Source of the DNA: Alteriqipengyuania bathyomarina_B
GTDB taxonomy: Bacteria; Pseudomonadota; Alphaproteobacteria; Sphingomonadales; Sphingomonadaceae
Direction of reading: 5' to 3'
NCBI RefSeq assembly: GCF_038594605.1
Contig: NZ_JBCFZM010000003.1
Coordinates: 496,001 to 560,000 of the forward strand
DNA: 64,000 bases
The position numbers and the translations under genes are program-made. The notes beneath the pieces were generated by a model. The model was not told the origin of the DNA. It ran no database searches and worked only from the letters and a program-made list of their open reading frames with translations. Positions 1 through 8,363 of this stretch are shown in pieces. How positions within the stretch are numbered: position 1 is the stretch's first letter; each line of letters starts with the position of its first letter.

Positions 1-1236
1 ACCGCGCTCGAGGGCGATGCAACGCTGGTCGGTATCGAAGTGATCCGCACGCCCTATGCCAGTGCCGCGACCAACGCGAACGAGCGCGCGGTGGCCGAGG
101 CATTCCAGGGCGCGCTCGCGTCGCTCCAGTCCGCGCCCGCTATCGCGGAAGGCACCAGGCTGGCCGCGCTGCGCGACAGCGTGATCGCGCTCGATTTCGG
201 CAGTACCGACATTGCCACGCAATTCGGCGCGGTCGGTTCGGCCGCCGCCTATGGGTCGATCCTGAACCTGTCCGCACTCGACGCGTTCAATCCGCTCGGC
301 CGGGGTGGCTTGGGGGCCGGCATCGGTGCCTCGCCCGTCGCGCAGCGGCGCGCCGGTGGCGGCGCACGCGGCGCAGCGATCAGGCAAAGCCGTGCGATCG
401 ATCGGTCCGGTGCACCCTGGTCGAGTCTCGGCGGGGAAAGTGGCGAGGGGACACGGGTCACGGCCTGGGCCATGCCGAGCTTCGGATCGCAGACGCTCGA
501 GGCGGATCCCGTCCTTGGCACGTCGCAGCTGGAGAGCGACCATTTCGGGATCGTCGGCGGCTTCGAGCTGACGAGCGAGGGGGAACGGCGGATCGGATTC
601 GGCTTCGGCTACGACGGTCTCGATGCCACGGCGAGCGGCTACGGAGCGCAGGCCGACAGTCTGGTGCTGGGTGCCTACCTGGCGCAGCGCTTGGGCCCGG
701 TCCTGGCTTCGGCGCAGGTCGCCTACGCGTGGACCGACTGGGACGTGGACCGGGGGCCGAGCAGTGCGAGCTTTGCGAGCAACGAACTGCGCGTGAGTGG
801 CGACCTTGGCTACGATCTGGCCTTCGGCGATGCCGCTTTCGGTCCCTTCGCCGCCTTCACCTGGCGGGTCATCGACGTGGACGGCTTCACCGAGACGGGC
901 GGACCGACGCCCCTGACCATCGCCGAGCAGGAGGACTCGGTGTTCTCCCCCGAGCTTGGCCTGCGGTTCGCCTACACAGGCTCGACCGTGCGGCCCTTCG
1001 CGTCTGCCAGCTATGTTTTCCAGGGTGAGATCGACACGCCGGTAACCGCGAGCTTCGTGGCGCTTCCGGATGCGACCTTCGCACTGCAAGGCACGCAGCC
1101 GGAAGACTACACCCGGCTGACCGGCGGTGTTGCCTTCGACCTTGGCTTCGGAGAGCTGACGCTGCGCGGCGATGCCCTGCTTGGCGAAGATCGCGAGGCG
1201 CTGGACTTCGCCGGTGGCTTGCGCATCCCGTTCTGA
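1..1236 (+). CDS. C-terminal part of an autotransporter (type V secreted protein), 5' end outside the window
   Basis: The reading frame is open from base 1, so the gene starts left of the window. The GTG at 40 is only the first start-like codon, not the true start. About the last 260 residues form an outer-membrane autotransporter beta-barrel: alternating short aromatic/Gly strands, a start near the TAWAMPSFG motif, and a last residue Phe (LRIPF), typical of barrels inserted by the Bam machinery. Before it lies a linker rich in Gly, Ala and Arg and a segment (SAAAYGSILNLSALDAFNPLG) of the kind that precedes the barrel in subtilisin-type autotransporters. The passenger is not visible, so substrate and function cannot be given. 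A strong hairpin follows the stop. Confidence 0.8.
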   Translation, partial: TALEGDATLVGIEVIRTPYASAATNANERAVAEAFQGALASLQSAPAIAEGTRLAALRDSVIALDFGSTDIATQFGAVGSAAAYGSILNLSALDAFNPLGRGGLGAGIGASPVAQRRAGGGARGAAIRQSRAIDRSGAPWSSLGGESGEGTRVTAWAMPSFGSQTLEADPVLGTSQLESDHFGIVGGFELTSEGERRIGFGFGYDGLDATASGYGAQADSLVLGAYLAQRLGPVLASAQVAYAWTDWDVDRGPSSASFASNELRVSGDLGYDLAFGDAAFGPFAAFTWRVIDVDGFTETGGPTPLTIAEQEDSVFSPELGLRFAYTGSTVRPFASASYVFQGEIDTPVTASFVALPDATFALQGTQPEDYTRLTGGVAFDLGFGELTLRGDALLGEDREALDFAGGLRIPF

Positions 1237-1241
1237 GGCTC

Positions 1242-1269
1242 GGCCGCCGCGTCTCGGGGCGCGGCGGCC
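1242..1269. terminator. Bidirectional transcription terminator between convergent genes
   Basis: A perfect 10-bp stem (GGCCGCCGCG at 1242-1251 paired with CGCGGCGGCC at 1260-1269) closes an 8-base loop. It lies 5 bases after the autotransporter stop and 24 bases from the stop of the convergent membrane-protein gene, so it can end transcription from both sides. There is no U-tract. Confidence 0.7.
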
Positions 1270-1293
1270 CACGCCTTCAGGCCGCCCGGGAGT

Positions 1294-1932
1294 TCAGACG
1301 AAGGTCCACGGCGCGAAGATGGTCGTGATCGCAAAGTGGGCCACGATGATCGCGAGCAGGCCGACCGCCCAGCGGCGGGACTTGACGAAAGGCATTGCCA
1401 GCAGGGTCAGGGTGCCGATCATGTCGGCCCAGTCGACAAGCTCGACGATCCACGCCGGAGCGTCGATCGCACGCTCTTCCGAGTAGACCGTGTATCCGAT
1501 CTCGACGAGGACCGCGATTGCGATCACGCCGAGCCAGATGAAGCGCCGGTGCGCCATGTAATACTCGTCGAAATCGGGCCAGGCCTCGGGCTCGTCCGGC
1601 CACAGGGCAGCGCTGATCAGATAGTACCAGCCGATGACGGCGAGCACGCACACGAGGCTGAGCAGGTGGAGCGGGACATTGCCCTGCACCTCGTACATGA
1701 ACAGCCAGAAGGTCGCCTGGTGAAACAGGACCACGGCAGCGGACAGCGGCACCAGCCAACCAATCCGGATCTGCTGCGGCTTACCGTTTGCGTCGGTGTC
1801 GCTCGGCGCGAGACGATCGTGACGGATCCTGCTGCGCAGTTTGTAGGCGCGGGCATAGCCCGCCAGCACCTCGGCCATGGTGAGGCCGAGAAGCAAGGTA
1901 AACAGTTCGAATGTAATGTCGAATTCGCTCAT
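1294..1932 (-). CDS. Small multi-pass membrane protein of unknown function
   Basis: A 212-residue protein with about five to six hydrophobic segments (around residues 5-25, 55-75, 82-105, 130-150, 165-185 and 190-205) and charged loops, so an inner-membrane protein. The frame extends upstream to 1983, but I prefer the ATG at 1932 (MSEFDITFELF) because a strong ribosome site, GGAGGGGA, lies just before it, whereas the upstream ATG has none. I do not recognise a family with certainty; small proteins of this look are found singly in many sphingomonads. It is a single gene, convergent with the autotransporter and separated from it by the terminator at 1242-1269. No motif suggests catalysis. Confidence 0.65.
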   Translation of the reverse strand: MSEFDITFELFTLLLGLTMAEVLAGYARAYKLRSRIRHDRLAPSDTDANGKPQQIRIGWLVPLSAAVVLFHQATFWLFMYEVQGNVPLHLLSLVCVLAVIGWYYLISAALWPDEPEAWPDFDEYYMAHRRFIWLGVIAIAVLVEIGYTVYSEERAIDAPAWIVELVDWADMIGTLTLLAMPFVKSRRWAVGLLAIIVAHFAITTIFAPWTFV

Positions 1933-2412
1933 CGGCTTCCCCTCCATATCGAGGATTAAAGCCGTCGCGAAACCGATGTCCAATGCCCATCAGGCAACGT
2001 TGGCCTATCCATCCACAATCAGGGGTAGCTGTCGAGCTATGGGCTCCACGGAATTTGCCGCCCTATTGGTGTGCCCCCGGTTGAAACGATATTATGCGGG
2101 GATCGGGATGATCGCAACCAAGGGAGCTGGCCCTCCCCTTAGGAGCAAGCACGCGACTGCTTTCGGCCATTCGCCCTCTCAGTCGATACGACCGCCATCG
2201 AGGCAAATAGCGATCGTTTTTCGATGTTTGCGGGGGCAAGCCGAATGCAATGCCTATGCTAGGAACAGGTGCCGATGGAGCTTGACGGTGTTGGTTACAG
2301 CAAGTCGCGATGTCGCGATAAAATTCTTGGCAAATTCTCGGGGTATCTGTGGGGGTGGCAGGCGAAGGGGAGAATTGAAAATATCGTAACATGAGCGACT
2401 TAAACTAATAAA

Positions 2413-2434
2413 TCGAATCCCTCCCGCTCCGCCA
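2413..2434 (+). repeat. tRNA-Ser 3'-end-like sequence, probable integration scar (copy 1)
   Basis: The 22 bases begin TCGAATCC and end GCTCCGCCA, the form of the T-arm plus acceptor end plus CCA of a bacterial tRNA-Ser. The rest of the tRNA is absent upstream, so this is not a tRNA gene. Related 22-mers occur at 35677-35698 and 48542-48563, all on the plus strand. A serine-recombinase remnant on the minus strand follows, as at copy 3. Inference: an attachment-site half left by integration into a tRNA-Ser gene. Confidence 0.55.
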
Positions 2435-2559
2435 TCCAGTCCAAGTATACGGGAAAGTGAGATAAATGTCTCCGAGACGAGCGCAATTTCGCGCCCTTTC
2501 GCGTATCTTTCCGGTGCGAGAGAAGCGCTCAACGGCGGACATTTGCCGATTTTCGCGGG

Positions 2560-2597
2560 ATTTCTCTGGAGGCCTTTTCGCCACACCGGACTCGGTG
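2560..2597 (+). repeat. 38-bp flank shared with 48689-48726
   Basis: This stretch (starting ATTTCTCTGG and containing CGCCACACCGGACTCGG) is about 34/38 identical to 48689-48726. In both places it starts 126 bases after the end of the tRNA-Ser-like 22-mer. The matching spacing shows the two sites are copies of one module. Confidence 0.7.
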
Positions 2598-2599
2598 TC

Positions 2600-2860
2600 T
2601 GGCGGATCGAACGTACCTTCGCGCTTCGCCCAACCTCTTCGTAACCGCGCGCTCAAGTTCCTTCGCCGGTATCCGCAAGCCGACTTCGCTCGCTTCGCCG
2701 TGCTGCAGATCGCGCGGCTCCCATGCTGTTGACCTTGCCGATTATCAGCGAGGCTGGCTTGGACCTTGTCCCACAAGGCGCGCTCGACGATCGCTTCGTG
2801 CTGTCCATCGTAGACCTTCCCGTTGTGCGGGTCGACGAACCCTTCAACCTGCCGATTTGT
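2600..2860 (-). pseudogene. Serine recombinase remnant (large resolvase/recombinase family)
   Basis: On the minus strand, 2720-2840 encodes KVYDGQHEAIVERALWDKVQ followed by ASLADNRQGQQHG, the segment that follows the recombinase domain in large serine recombinases of proteobacteria. About 2610-2690 encodes, in another frame, GLRIPAKELERAVTKRLGEA, which matches the later LPA-x-x-LE segment of the same family. The zinc-ribbon part between them is deleted and the frame is shifted near 2700. The N-terminal catalytic domain with its serine is missing, so the protein cannot be active. Confidence 0.7.
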
Positions 2861-3191
2861 CGGGGGCCCGGGCTGCTGCAACGAAAAAAGTCAGCGATCA
2901 AACTGCTTCGCATTTACAAAGATGTGGTGAGTGGCTTCCGCCGAATTATCCTACCATCGCTCAAGGTTGAATGCGCCGGTTGCAAAGCGAGGCAGCGGAT
3001 CGTCGAGCTCCCAGTGCGCCACTAGGATCGAGACTACCTGGCCACCGCCCATCGGCCGACCGAAGGTGTCGAGCTTTCCGGTCGCGAATGCATGACCCTG
3101 CCGCCGAGGATTAGCTGCAATATCGAATTGGTGCAGTGGTGATTTCGAGCTAGATTTGGCCGCAGACAATAACGGGGCGGCGTGTGGAGCA

Positions 3192-5609
3192 ATGAACTGG
3201 GTGACGGCCGACACAGCGGATCCCTCGTTACTCTGGAATCCAGCCGCAATCAGTTACCTCAGCCAGCTGCTGCTCGCGGTGGTGCTGGCGACCTACCTGT
3301 TGCGGCGGGCATTTGCGAATTCCAGGCAGGATCGCTTTGAGCCGGCGACCTGGCTGCTTGCCATCCTCATGCTGTCGCTGGTGCCCGCGCTGTTTACGTC
3401 CATGTTGCGGGTACTGACGGGTGGTGGCTGGTTGAGCTATGCGATGCCTTGGTCGGATCCGGGCGGACTGGCGACACTTGCCATGCCATGGGCCCGTCCT
3501 TTCGGAGCCATCGCGCCGTTAGCGATGATCGCGCTCGCCTACCTGTTCCCCAAACCCCTTCGCGGCGTCCGGCGCGAAATGCAGGTCGTGACGTTTTTCC
3601 TGGCGGGGCTGATCGCCGCGGAAACGGCGATCGCCGTTCGGGCGGACATCGCCATGATCGCGCGGGAAGCATGGTGGCGTCCGCAGTGGCTTGCCGGCTG
3701 GATGCATCTCGGGATGATCTGGGCGGCAATCGTGTTCTGGCGCCAGCTGAGAGCGGCGCAGCCGATCGACTCGCAGCGAGACACGCGGAAGCGGTTGCTG
3801 TCCAGGCTCGCCCTGCTCTGGCGGCCTGCGCCATCGCGCGAGGCGAAGGTGGCGCGGGCATTCCTGTTTTTGACGGTTCTTCCCATCCTCCATACGGCCG
3901 CGCTGTTTTTTCCCGACGAAAGTCTCTCCAACTTTCCTTTCGACATCCTGATCTGCTGGCTGGTCCTGTTGCAACTGGTCGGCCTGACGCTCGTGCTGGT
4001 CGGCTACCTACCCGAACGCACGACGTTCTTGTTCAAGCTCACCATTATCGGTTTTGCGGTCCTGCTCGCTGCGGTCAACGGAGCCGCCTGGGTCGTCGCC
4101 CCTGCCTATCAGGAGCAGTTCCGGGCGCCTGACCTGCCCTCATCGGGTGATGCACTGCTGTTCGTCCCGCGCGGCGGCGATCGGGGCTACGCGGCGCAGC
4201 CCACGGTCTTCCTTCCGGAACGCGTGAGGGGCCCCGTCCTCGCCAGCGATGGCGAACGGATCGACCTGCCGTTCGACTTTCCTTTCTACGGACGCATGTA
4301 CGATCATGTTTACGTGGGTGCGCTCGGCACGATTGCATTCGGGCGGGTGCCGCACCCGGTCGATGCGGCTTTCGACGACGGCAGCCAGCCCGCCATTTAC
4401 CCGATGCTGGTCGAGCTGCCCGAGTCCGGGACGCAGATCACCGCCGTCATTGATGACGAACGGCTGGTGGTGACCCGACGTGACCGTTGCGACCAGAAGG
4501 ATATGAGCCGCTGCTACCGGATTCAGACCATTTTGCATTCCGACGGTCGCATAGCGATGCAGTTTCTGGATGTGCCGCAAGCGCCGCGATTTGCCATGCT
4601 AAGCCCACTGGAGGCCCCATGGTTGATCGGGATAACGCCCGGCAGGCAAACCGATGCCGGCTCTGCACTGCTCCGGGATCATTACCGGATCTTCATGGTC
4701 CATCAGGACCGGCTGTTCGCCCCTTTCGTGCTATTCATCCTGCTGACCGCGCTCGCCGCGCTGATCGGCCTGCCATTGATCTTCCGCAGTTTCCTTCTCG
4801 CTCCGCTGGAACGTCTTATGAACGGCATTCGGCGCTATCGAGAGGGGGATAGCGATACGCAGGTTCCCGTCGCCTTCAGTGACGAGATCGGCTTCCTGAT
4901 CGAATCCTTCAATGCGCTGGCGCGCGAGCAGACCGCATTGACCCGGCGGCTGGAAGACCGTGTGGCCGACCGCGTATCGGAAATTGCCGACATGACCATC
5001 CAGAGCACCAAGCTGGAAGAGCGCGCCCGGCTGTCGGCCGATCTGCACGATGCCATCGCGCAAACCCTGGCATCGGCCGCCCTGCATGCAAGCGCCCTTC
5101 CGACGCGCCTGCACCAGCTGGCGCCTTCCGATCGCGAGGCGGCCGAGCAGGTTGCGCGACTCAACCGTCACGCGCTGAGCGAAATGCGGCACCTGCTGTC
5201 CGAATTGCGCGACGAAGGCGAACAAGGGTCGCTCACCCACCGCCTCAGCGAGCTGGTGGAGAGCTTCACCAGGCTTCACGCGCTGAAGGTCGAGTGCGAC
5301 ATCCACGAAACGGCACTGCTGCCGCCTGAAGTGATCGCGATGTTTTACCGCGTGGCCCAGGAATCGCTGAACAACGTGCTAAAGCACAGCGGTGTCAGCG
5401 AGGTGGAACTGGTCTTCGACGCGATGGAAGACCGCGCGCTCCTAAGCGTCAGCGACGCCGGACGCGGCTTCGATCCGACCGCCGGAGGCCGGCGCGAAAG
5501 GCTGGGGCTTTCGATCATGCGCGACCGCGCGGCTACGATCGGGGCCACACTCGAAATCGACAGCGCGCCACAACAGGGTTGCCGAGTGACCATGATCTGG
5601 TTTCGATAA
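3192..5609 (+). CDS. Membrane histidine kinase, NarL/DegS type, with N-terminal multi-TM region and periplasmic beta-rich sensor
   Basis: An 805-residue sensor kinase. Residues ~15-300 hold about seven hydrophobic helices. Residues ~310-500 form a predicted periplasmic domain with a PFDFPFYG...VYVGALGTIAFG motif, like beta-sandwich sensors. A last helix (~510-540) leads into HAMP (~545-595). The HisKA_3 dimerisation helix carries DLHDAIAQ with His619, the expected phosphorylation site. The HATPase follows, with an N-box (AQESLNNVLKHSG) and G-boxes (DAGRGFD and LGLSIMRDRA). I chose the ATG at 3192 because GGAG lies five bases upstream; the frame extends to a TTG at 3156. The partner regulator starts 5 bases after the stop, so the two are co-transcribed. 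The ligand is unknown. Confidence 0.85.
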   Translation: MNWVTADTADPSLLWNPAAISYLSQLLLAVVLATYLLRRAFANSRQDRFEPATWLLAILMLSLVPALFTSMLRVLTGGGWLSYAMPWSDPGGLATLAMPWARPFGAIAPLAMIALAYLFPKPLRGVRREMQVVTFFLAGLIAAETAIAVRADIAMIAREAWWRPQWLAGWMHLGMIWAAIVFWRQLRAAQPIDSQRDTRKRLLSRLALLWRPAPSREAKVARAFLFLTVLPILHTAALFFPDESLSNFPFDILICWLVLLQLVGLTLVLVGYLPERTTFLFKLTIIGFAVLLAAVNGAAWVVAPAYQEQFRAPDLPSSGDALLFVPRGGDRGYAAQPTVFLPERVRGPVLASDGERIDLPFDFPFYGRMYDHVYVGALGTIAFGRVPHPVDAAFDDGSQPAIYPMLVELPESGTQITAVIDDERLVVTRRDRCDQKDMSRCYRIQTILHSDGRIAMQFLDVPQAPRFAMLSPLEAPWLIGITPGRQTDAGSALLRDHYRIFMVHQDRLFAPFVLFILLTALAALIGLPLIFRSFLLAPLERLMNGIRRYREGDSDTQVPVAFSDEIGFLIESFNALAREQTALTRRLEDRVADRVSEIADMTIQSTKLEERARLSADLHDAIAQTLASAALHASALPTRLHQLAPSDREAAEQVARLNRHALSEMRHLLSELRDEGEQGSLTHRLSELVESFTRLHALKVECDIHETALLPPEVIAMFYRVAQESLNNVLKHSGVSEVELVFDAMEDRALLSVSDAGRGFDPTAGGRRERLGLSIMRDRAATIGATLEIDSAPQQGCRVTMIWFR

Positions 5610-5613
5610 GGCG

Positions 5614-6249
5614 ATGGACACAAAGATTCGGATCCTGGTCGTCGACGACCATCTGATGGTGCGAAGGGGCATCGCCCAGCTTCTGGCGAACGCGCCCGAG
5701 GTCGAGATCGTCGGTGAGGCGGAGAACGGCGAGAGAGCGCTGGAGTTGTGCGGAAAACTGTTGCCGGACATCGTGCTGATGGATCTGCGGATGGAGGGCA
5801 TGGGCGGCCTTGCCGCGACCGAAGCGATCCACAGATCGCATCCCGAGACCCGCATTATCGGGCTCAGCACTTTCGCGGAAAGCCACATGGTGGCCAGCAT
5901 GATCGCGAGCGGCGCCTCCGCGCACCTTCCAAAGTCCGTTACCTACGACGAGCTGATCGATGCGGTGCGCAAGGTCGTGAAAGGCGAGGTGGCCATGGTG
6001 CAGGGGAAGTCTGTGAAGAGCGATCGGGGCCCCAACCTCTCAGGCTCGCTCACCGGCCAGCAGCGCCGTGTTCTCGTCCTGCTGGCAAAAGGTTTCACCA
6101 ACGCCGAAATCGCAAATTATCTTGGTTTTTCGGCGTCGACGGCGAATTACCATGTCGGCGCGATTCTCGCCAAGCTTGGTGTATCCAACCGCGCCGAAGC
6201 CGCTGCCATCGCGGTGCGCGAACAGCTGGTCGACGAATTCGATCTCTAG
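5614..6249 (+). CDS. NarL/FixJ-family response regulator
   Basis: A 211-residue regulator with a receiver domain (~6-122: acidic pair DD, phosphoacceptor Asp57 in VLMDLRM, switch Ser in LSTF, Lys in LPKS) and a C-terminal LuxR-type helix-turn-helix (~145-205: LTGQQRRVLVLLAKG, NAEIANYLGFSASTANYHV, LAKLGVSNRAEA). It lies four bases downstream of the HisKA_3 kinase and is its obvious partner: the kinase would phosphorylate Asp57 and the dimer would bind promoters. Targets cannot be read from the sequence, though the secreted-protein cluster that follows at 6.4-9.6 kb is a candidate by position. A hairpin terminator follows the gene. Confidence 0.9.
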   Translation: MDTKIRILVVDDHLMVRRGIAQLLANAPEVEIVGEAENGERALELCGKLLPDIVLMDLRMEGMGGLAATEAIHRSHPETRIIGLSTFAESHMVASMIASGASAHLPKSVTYDELIDAVRKVVKGEVAMVQGKSVKSDRGPNLSGSLTGQQRRVLVLLAKGFTNAEIANYLGFSASTANYHVGAILAKLGVSNRAEAAAIAVREQLVDEFDL

Positions 6250-6261
6250 CGCCGAAACGGG

Positions 6262-6286
6262 CGCCACGCGCGCGATTGTCGTGGCG
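6262..6286 (+). terminator. Hairpin terminator after the two-component operon
   Basis: CGCCACG at 6262-6268 pairs with CGTGGCG at 6280-6286 around an 11-base loop, 12 bases after the response-regulator stop. It has no strong U-tract, as is common in high-GC alphaproteobacteria. Confidence 0.5.
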
Positions 6287-6372
6287 GCGCACCCTAGCAG
6301 ACCTACCAGTTCCCTAAATTTCCGCTCGACCTAGGCTGATGTGGCGACACGGAAGCGGAGGACTACAAGGCT

Positions 6373-7140
6373 GTGCGGAACTGGATCGCCATTACGGTGC
6401 CTGCAGCCTTCGTGCTGTCTCTGTCGGCGTGCGGAGGCGGCTCCACCCGTGAACCGGCTGCGGGGGGCCCCGAGGCCGAAAAAACCGGAGCAACCTGCCC
6501 GGGCGGGGGTGATCGACTACCGATCACCGGCATCTGTGCAGGGGCCGCAAGCGCATACCTGAACCCCTCTGCAGGCGACCCGCCCGATGCGCCGGATGGC
6601 TGCGGGTGGATCGTGCAGGAAACCCGCTTCGAGGACGAGGCCCTGTTCTATCGCGCGACACGGTGCGGCGACAAGACCACCCGGCTTGCCTTCGCCGAAG
6701 GAGCAGGGATGGCGAGCCTTGCCTACGATAGCGTCGCCTACGGCGATGCCGAAAACGCCATGAAGGGCCAGGTTCTCGCCCGCGTTGCCGGAAGCGACAG
6801 CAGCGACCGGACCGCCACGCTCTTGCGGATCGCGCGCGACGCAATCGACGATCCCGGGCAACAGCAGGCATGTTCGGTCCGCAATATTTGGATCGAGGGA
6901 TGGCCCGAAGACGCGCTGGTCGTGGACGTAAGTGCGTCGGAAGCAGCCGAGGCGCCGCCCGACGAACCGCGGTCGGCCTGCGGCCCTTTCGGCCTGAACG
7001 AGGATGAGGCCGCCTTCTGGCGGGTGTTTCAGGGTCGCAGCTGGTTTTTCCAGTTGGGGCAGGACGTCTGGCAGGTCGATCCCGCCTCTTTCACCCTCTT
7101 GGCCAAAGGCACGGATGGGCGCTGGATTCAGGTGGAATAG
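6373..7140 (+). CDS. Lipoprotein of unknown function, paralogue of the C-terminal half of the 8364-9632 protein
   Basis: A 255-residue protein starting at GTG 6373, with GGAGG 12 bases upstream. The signal peptide ends in a lipobox, LSAC, at residues ~17-20, so the mature protein is lipid-anchored in the periplasm or outer membrane. The body (~40-250) aligns by eye with residues ~220-420 of the product of 8364-9632. Shared landmarks are DRLPITGICAGAASAYLN / DGLRLPLSGLCPEAATAYLN, FYRATRC / LYRAAQC, DVSASEA / DVSAAMR, ACGPFG / LCGPYG and the near-identical WRVFQG[RH]SW. Paired cysteines suggest disulfides. I recognise no known domain. The conserved repeat points to a sphingomonad-type secreted family and not to chance. 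Confidence 0.7.
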   Translation: MRNWIAITVPAAFVLSLSACGGGSTREPAAGGPEAEKTGATCPGGGDRLPITGICAGAASAYLNPSAGDPPDAPDGCGWIVQETRFEDEALFYRATRCGDKTTRLAFAEGAGMASLAYDSVAYGDAENAMKGQVLARVAGSDSSDRTATLLRIARDAIDDPGQQQACSVRNIWIEGWPEDALVVDVSASEAAEAPPDEPRSACGPFGLNEDEAAFWRVFQGRSWFFQLGQDVWQVDPASFTLLAKGTDGRWIQVE

Positions 7141-7231
7141 GAGATTCGGCGGGGCAGATTGTCTCAACCCAGACCCCCGCCCGAATGCGTGAAGACTTTC
7201 GTAGCAACCCCCTTTTTTGAGGAGTGACCAA

Positions 7232-7630
7232 ATGAACAGGAAAGCAATTTTCGCAGGTGTAATCGCGTCCGCCGCGCTCGTCGCAGGCACCACCGCGCTG
7301 GCCCAGTCCAACCGGACCAACATGTATAACAGCAATGGTGTGAAATGGGGGATTACCTCGCCCAACTTCACCAACACCTACGATCTGAACGGCGATTTCA
7401 CCGTCTCGTATAACGGCCGCGTCATCGGCACCTGGCTCCAGCATTCGGACGGAGTGAATGCCCAATACTTTGTTGCGATCGGCAAGAACGAGACGAGCGG
7501 CAACCGCAGCGGGCTGATCCTCTATACCGGCGATTACGTGGTCGGCACGGGGGAGTGCACCCTGCTGCGCATCAGTGCAGACGCGAATAACGGCGTCACC
7601 GGCACCTGCACGATCACGCCCAATTCCTGA
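7232..7630 (+). CDS. Small secreted protein of unknown function
   Basis: A 132-residue protein with a clear Sec signal peptide (MNRKAIFAGVIASAALVAG, cleavage after TTALA-QS near residue 27). The mature part of about 105 residues is rich in Asn, Gly, Thr and Ser with short beta-like stretches (FTVSYNGRVIGTW, YFVAIGKNE, GLILYTGDYVVG) and two cysteines near the C-terminus (GECTLL and TGTCTI) that could pair. The ATG at 7232 has GAGGAG eight bases upstream; an in-frame TTG at 7217 lies upstream of that site and is rejected. No family recognised. It sits among three other exported proteins and is followed by a hairpin. Confidence 0.65.
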   Translation: MNRKAIFAGVIASAALVAGTTALAQSNRTNMYNSNGVKWGITSPNFTNTYDLNGDFTVSYNGRVIGTWLQHSDGVNAQYFVAIGKNETSGNRSGLILYTGDYVVGTGECTLLRISADANNGVTGTCTITPNS

Positions 7631-7650
7631 CCGAGCGTAGTCGGATTGCT

Positions 7651-7691
7651 TCCGGCCCGATCAAGATCGCACGGGCGACTGGCGGGCCGGA
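7651..7691 (+). terminator. Hairpin terminator after the small secreted protein gene
   Basis: TCCGGCCCG at 7651-7659 pairs perfectly with CGGGCCGGA at 7683-7691, and the right arm is followed by TTTCCGTCTCATTT. The loop is long (23 bases). It lies 20 bases after the stop and upstream of the next gene's ribosome site. Confidence 0.5.
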
Positions 7692-7746
7692 TTTCCGTCT
7701 CATTTCACCATACGAACGACCTTTTCCCAATCTCCTGGAGGCCATC

Positions 7747-8331
7747 ATGAAGCGGTTCCTTTGCACGATTTCCTGCGCGTTCATCCTTTACGGGTGCGGC
7801 GATGCGAGCGCCGACGACAGCAGCGAACTCGCAACCGCCAAGGCCGAAGCCGCCGCTGCGAAGGCGGAAACCGCTGCGATGAAGGCCGAAATGGCGGCGT
7901 CCGGATCGCCCGACGACGCGGCAGCAACGGCAACACCGCCGGCGCAAAACGCATCGCCCGGCAAGGCGCCGAAGGTCGCCTCCGCGCCCACGGGCAACGG
8001 CAAGTATCGCATGCCGACCGCAGACGAGCTCGCCAACGGCGTGAACGCCAACTGCGACGTGACGATTGAAGGCTACACCTACAGTGGTCCTTGCCTTTTC
8101 GACGGCTTCGGCGGCGCGAGTTTCATGGTCTCGCGGGCCGACGGCTACCCGATGACGTCGCAGTTCGAGGAGGTGATCGTGGAGGCGGACACCAAGAAAA
8201 TCGCAATGATGTCCTTCCGCGACACCGACGGCGAATTGCAGACCGGCGGCCAGGTAAGCCGTGCCAGCACGAAGGACGCCTGCTGGAACGGCGACCTGCT
8301 GAAGGTCTGCGCCTACGCCAAGAAATTCTGA
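7747..8331 (+). CDS. Lipoprotein with Ala/Lys/Glu coiled-coil stalk
   Basis: A 194-residue protein; ATG 7747 follows GGAGG. The signal peptide ends in the lipobox LYGC (Cys ~17). Residues ~25-55 are an Ala/Lys/Glu heptad-like stretch (ATAKAEAAAAKAETAAMKAE) that should form a coiled coil. After a Pro/Ala linker, the globular part (~80-194) holds four cysteines (NANCDVTI, SGPCLF, KDACWNG, LKVCAY) and ends in lysine-rich KKF. The plan (lipid anchor, helical stalk, small disulfide-linked domain) suggests a surface or periplasmic binding role, but no family is recognised. It ends 32 bases before the next lipoprotein gene and is probably co-transcribed with it. Confidence 0.65.
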   Translation: MKRFLCTISCAFILYGCGDASADDSSELATAKAEAAAAKAETAAMKAEMAASGSPDDAAATATPPAQNASPGKAPKVASAPTGNGKYRMPTADELANGVNANCDVTIEGYTYSGPCLFDGFGGASFMVSRADGYPMTSQFEEVIVEADTKKIAMMSFRDTDGELQTGGQVSRASTKDACWNGDLLKVCAYAKKF

Positions 8332-8363
8332 GGGCCCGCCGGGCCGCTGCAGGAGTACATTCG

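Larger units (their letters stand above)
1933..3191. other. 1.26-kb stretch without an intact gene, holding recombinase and attachment-site remnants
   Basis: Nothing recognisable is seen at 1933-2412 or at 2882-3191. The part between holds a tRNA-Ser-like 22-base repeat (2413-2434), a conserved flank (2560-2597) and a broken serine recombinase (2600-2860), each listed separately. Short reading frames here have no family likeness. The base composition is visibly more AT-rich than the neighbouring genes, as expected for acquired or decaying DNA. Confidence 0.6.

Noticed and set aside
2413..2434. Possible complete tRNA-Ser gene
   Set aside because: Only the T-arm/acceptor end is present; no anticodon or D-arm can be found upstream at any of the three copies.
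2405..2881. 158-residue frame taken as one intact gene
   Set aside because: Only parts match a serine recombinase, in two frames with a deletion between them, so it is scored as a remnant.
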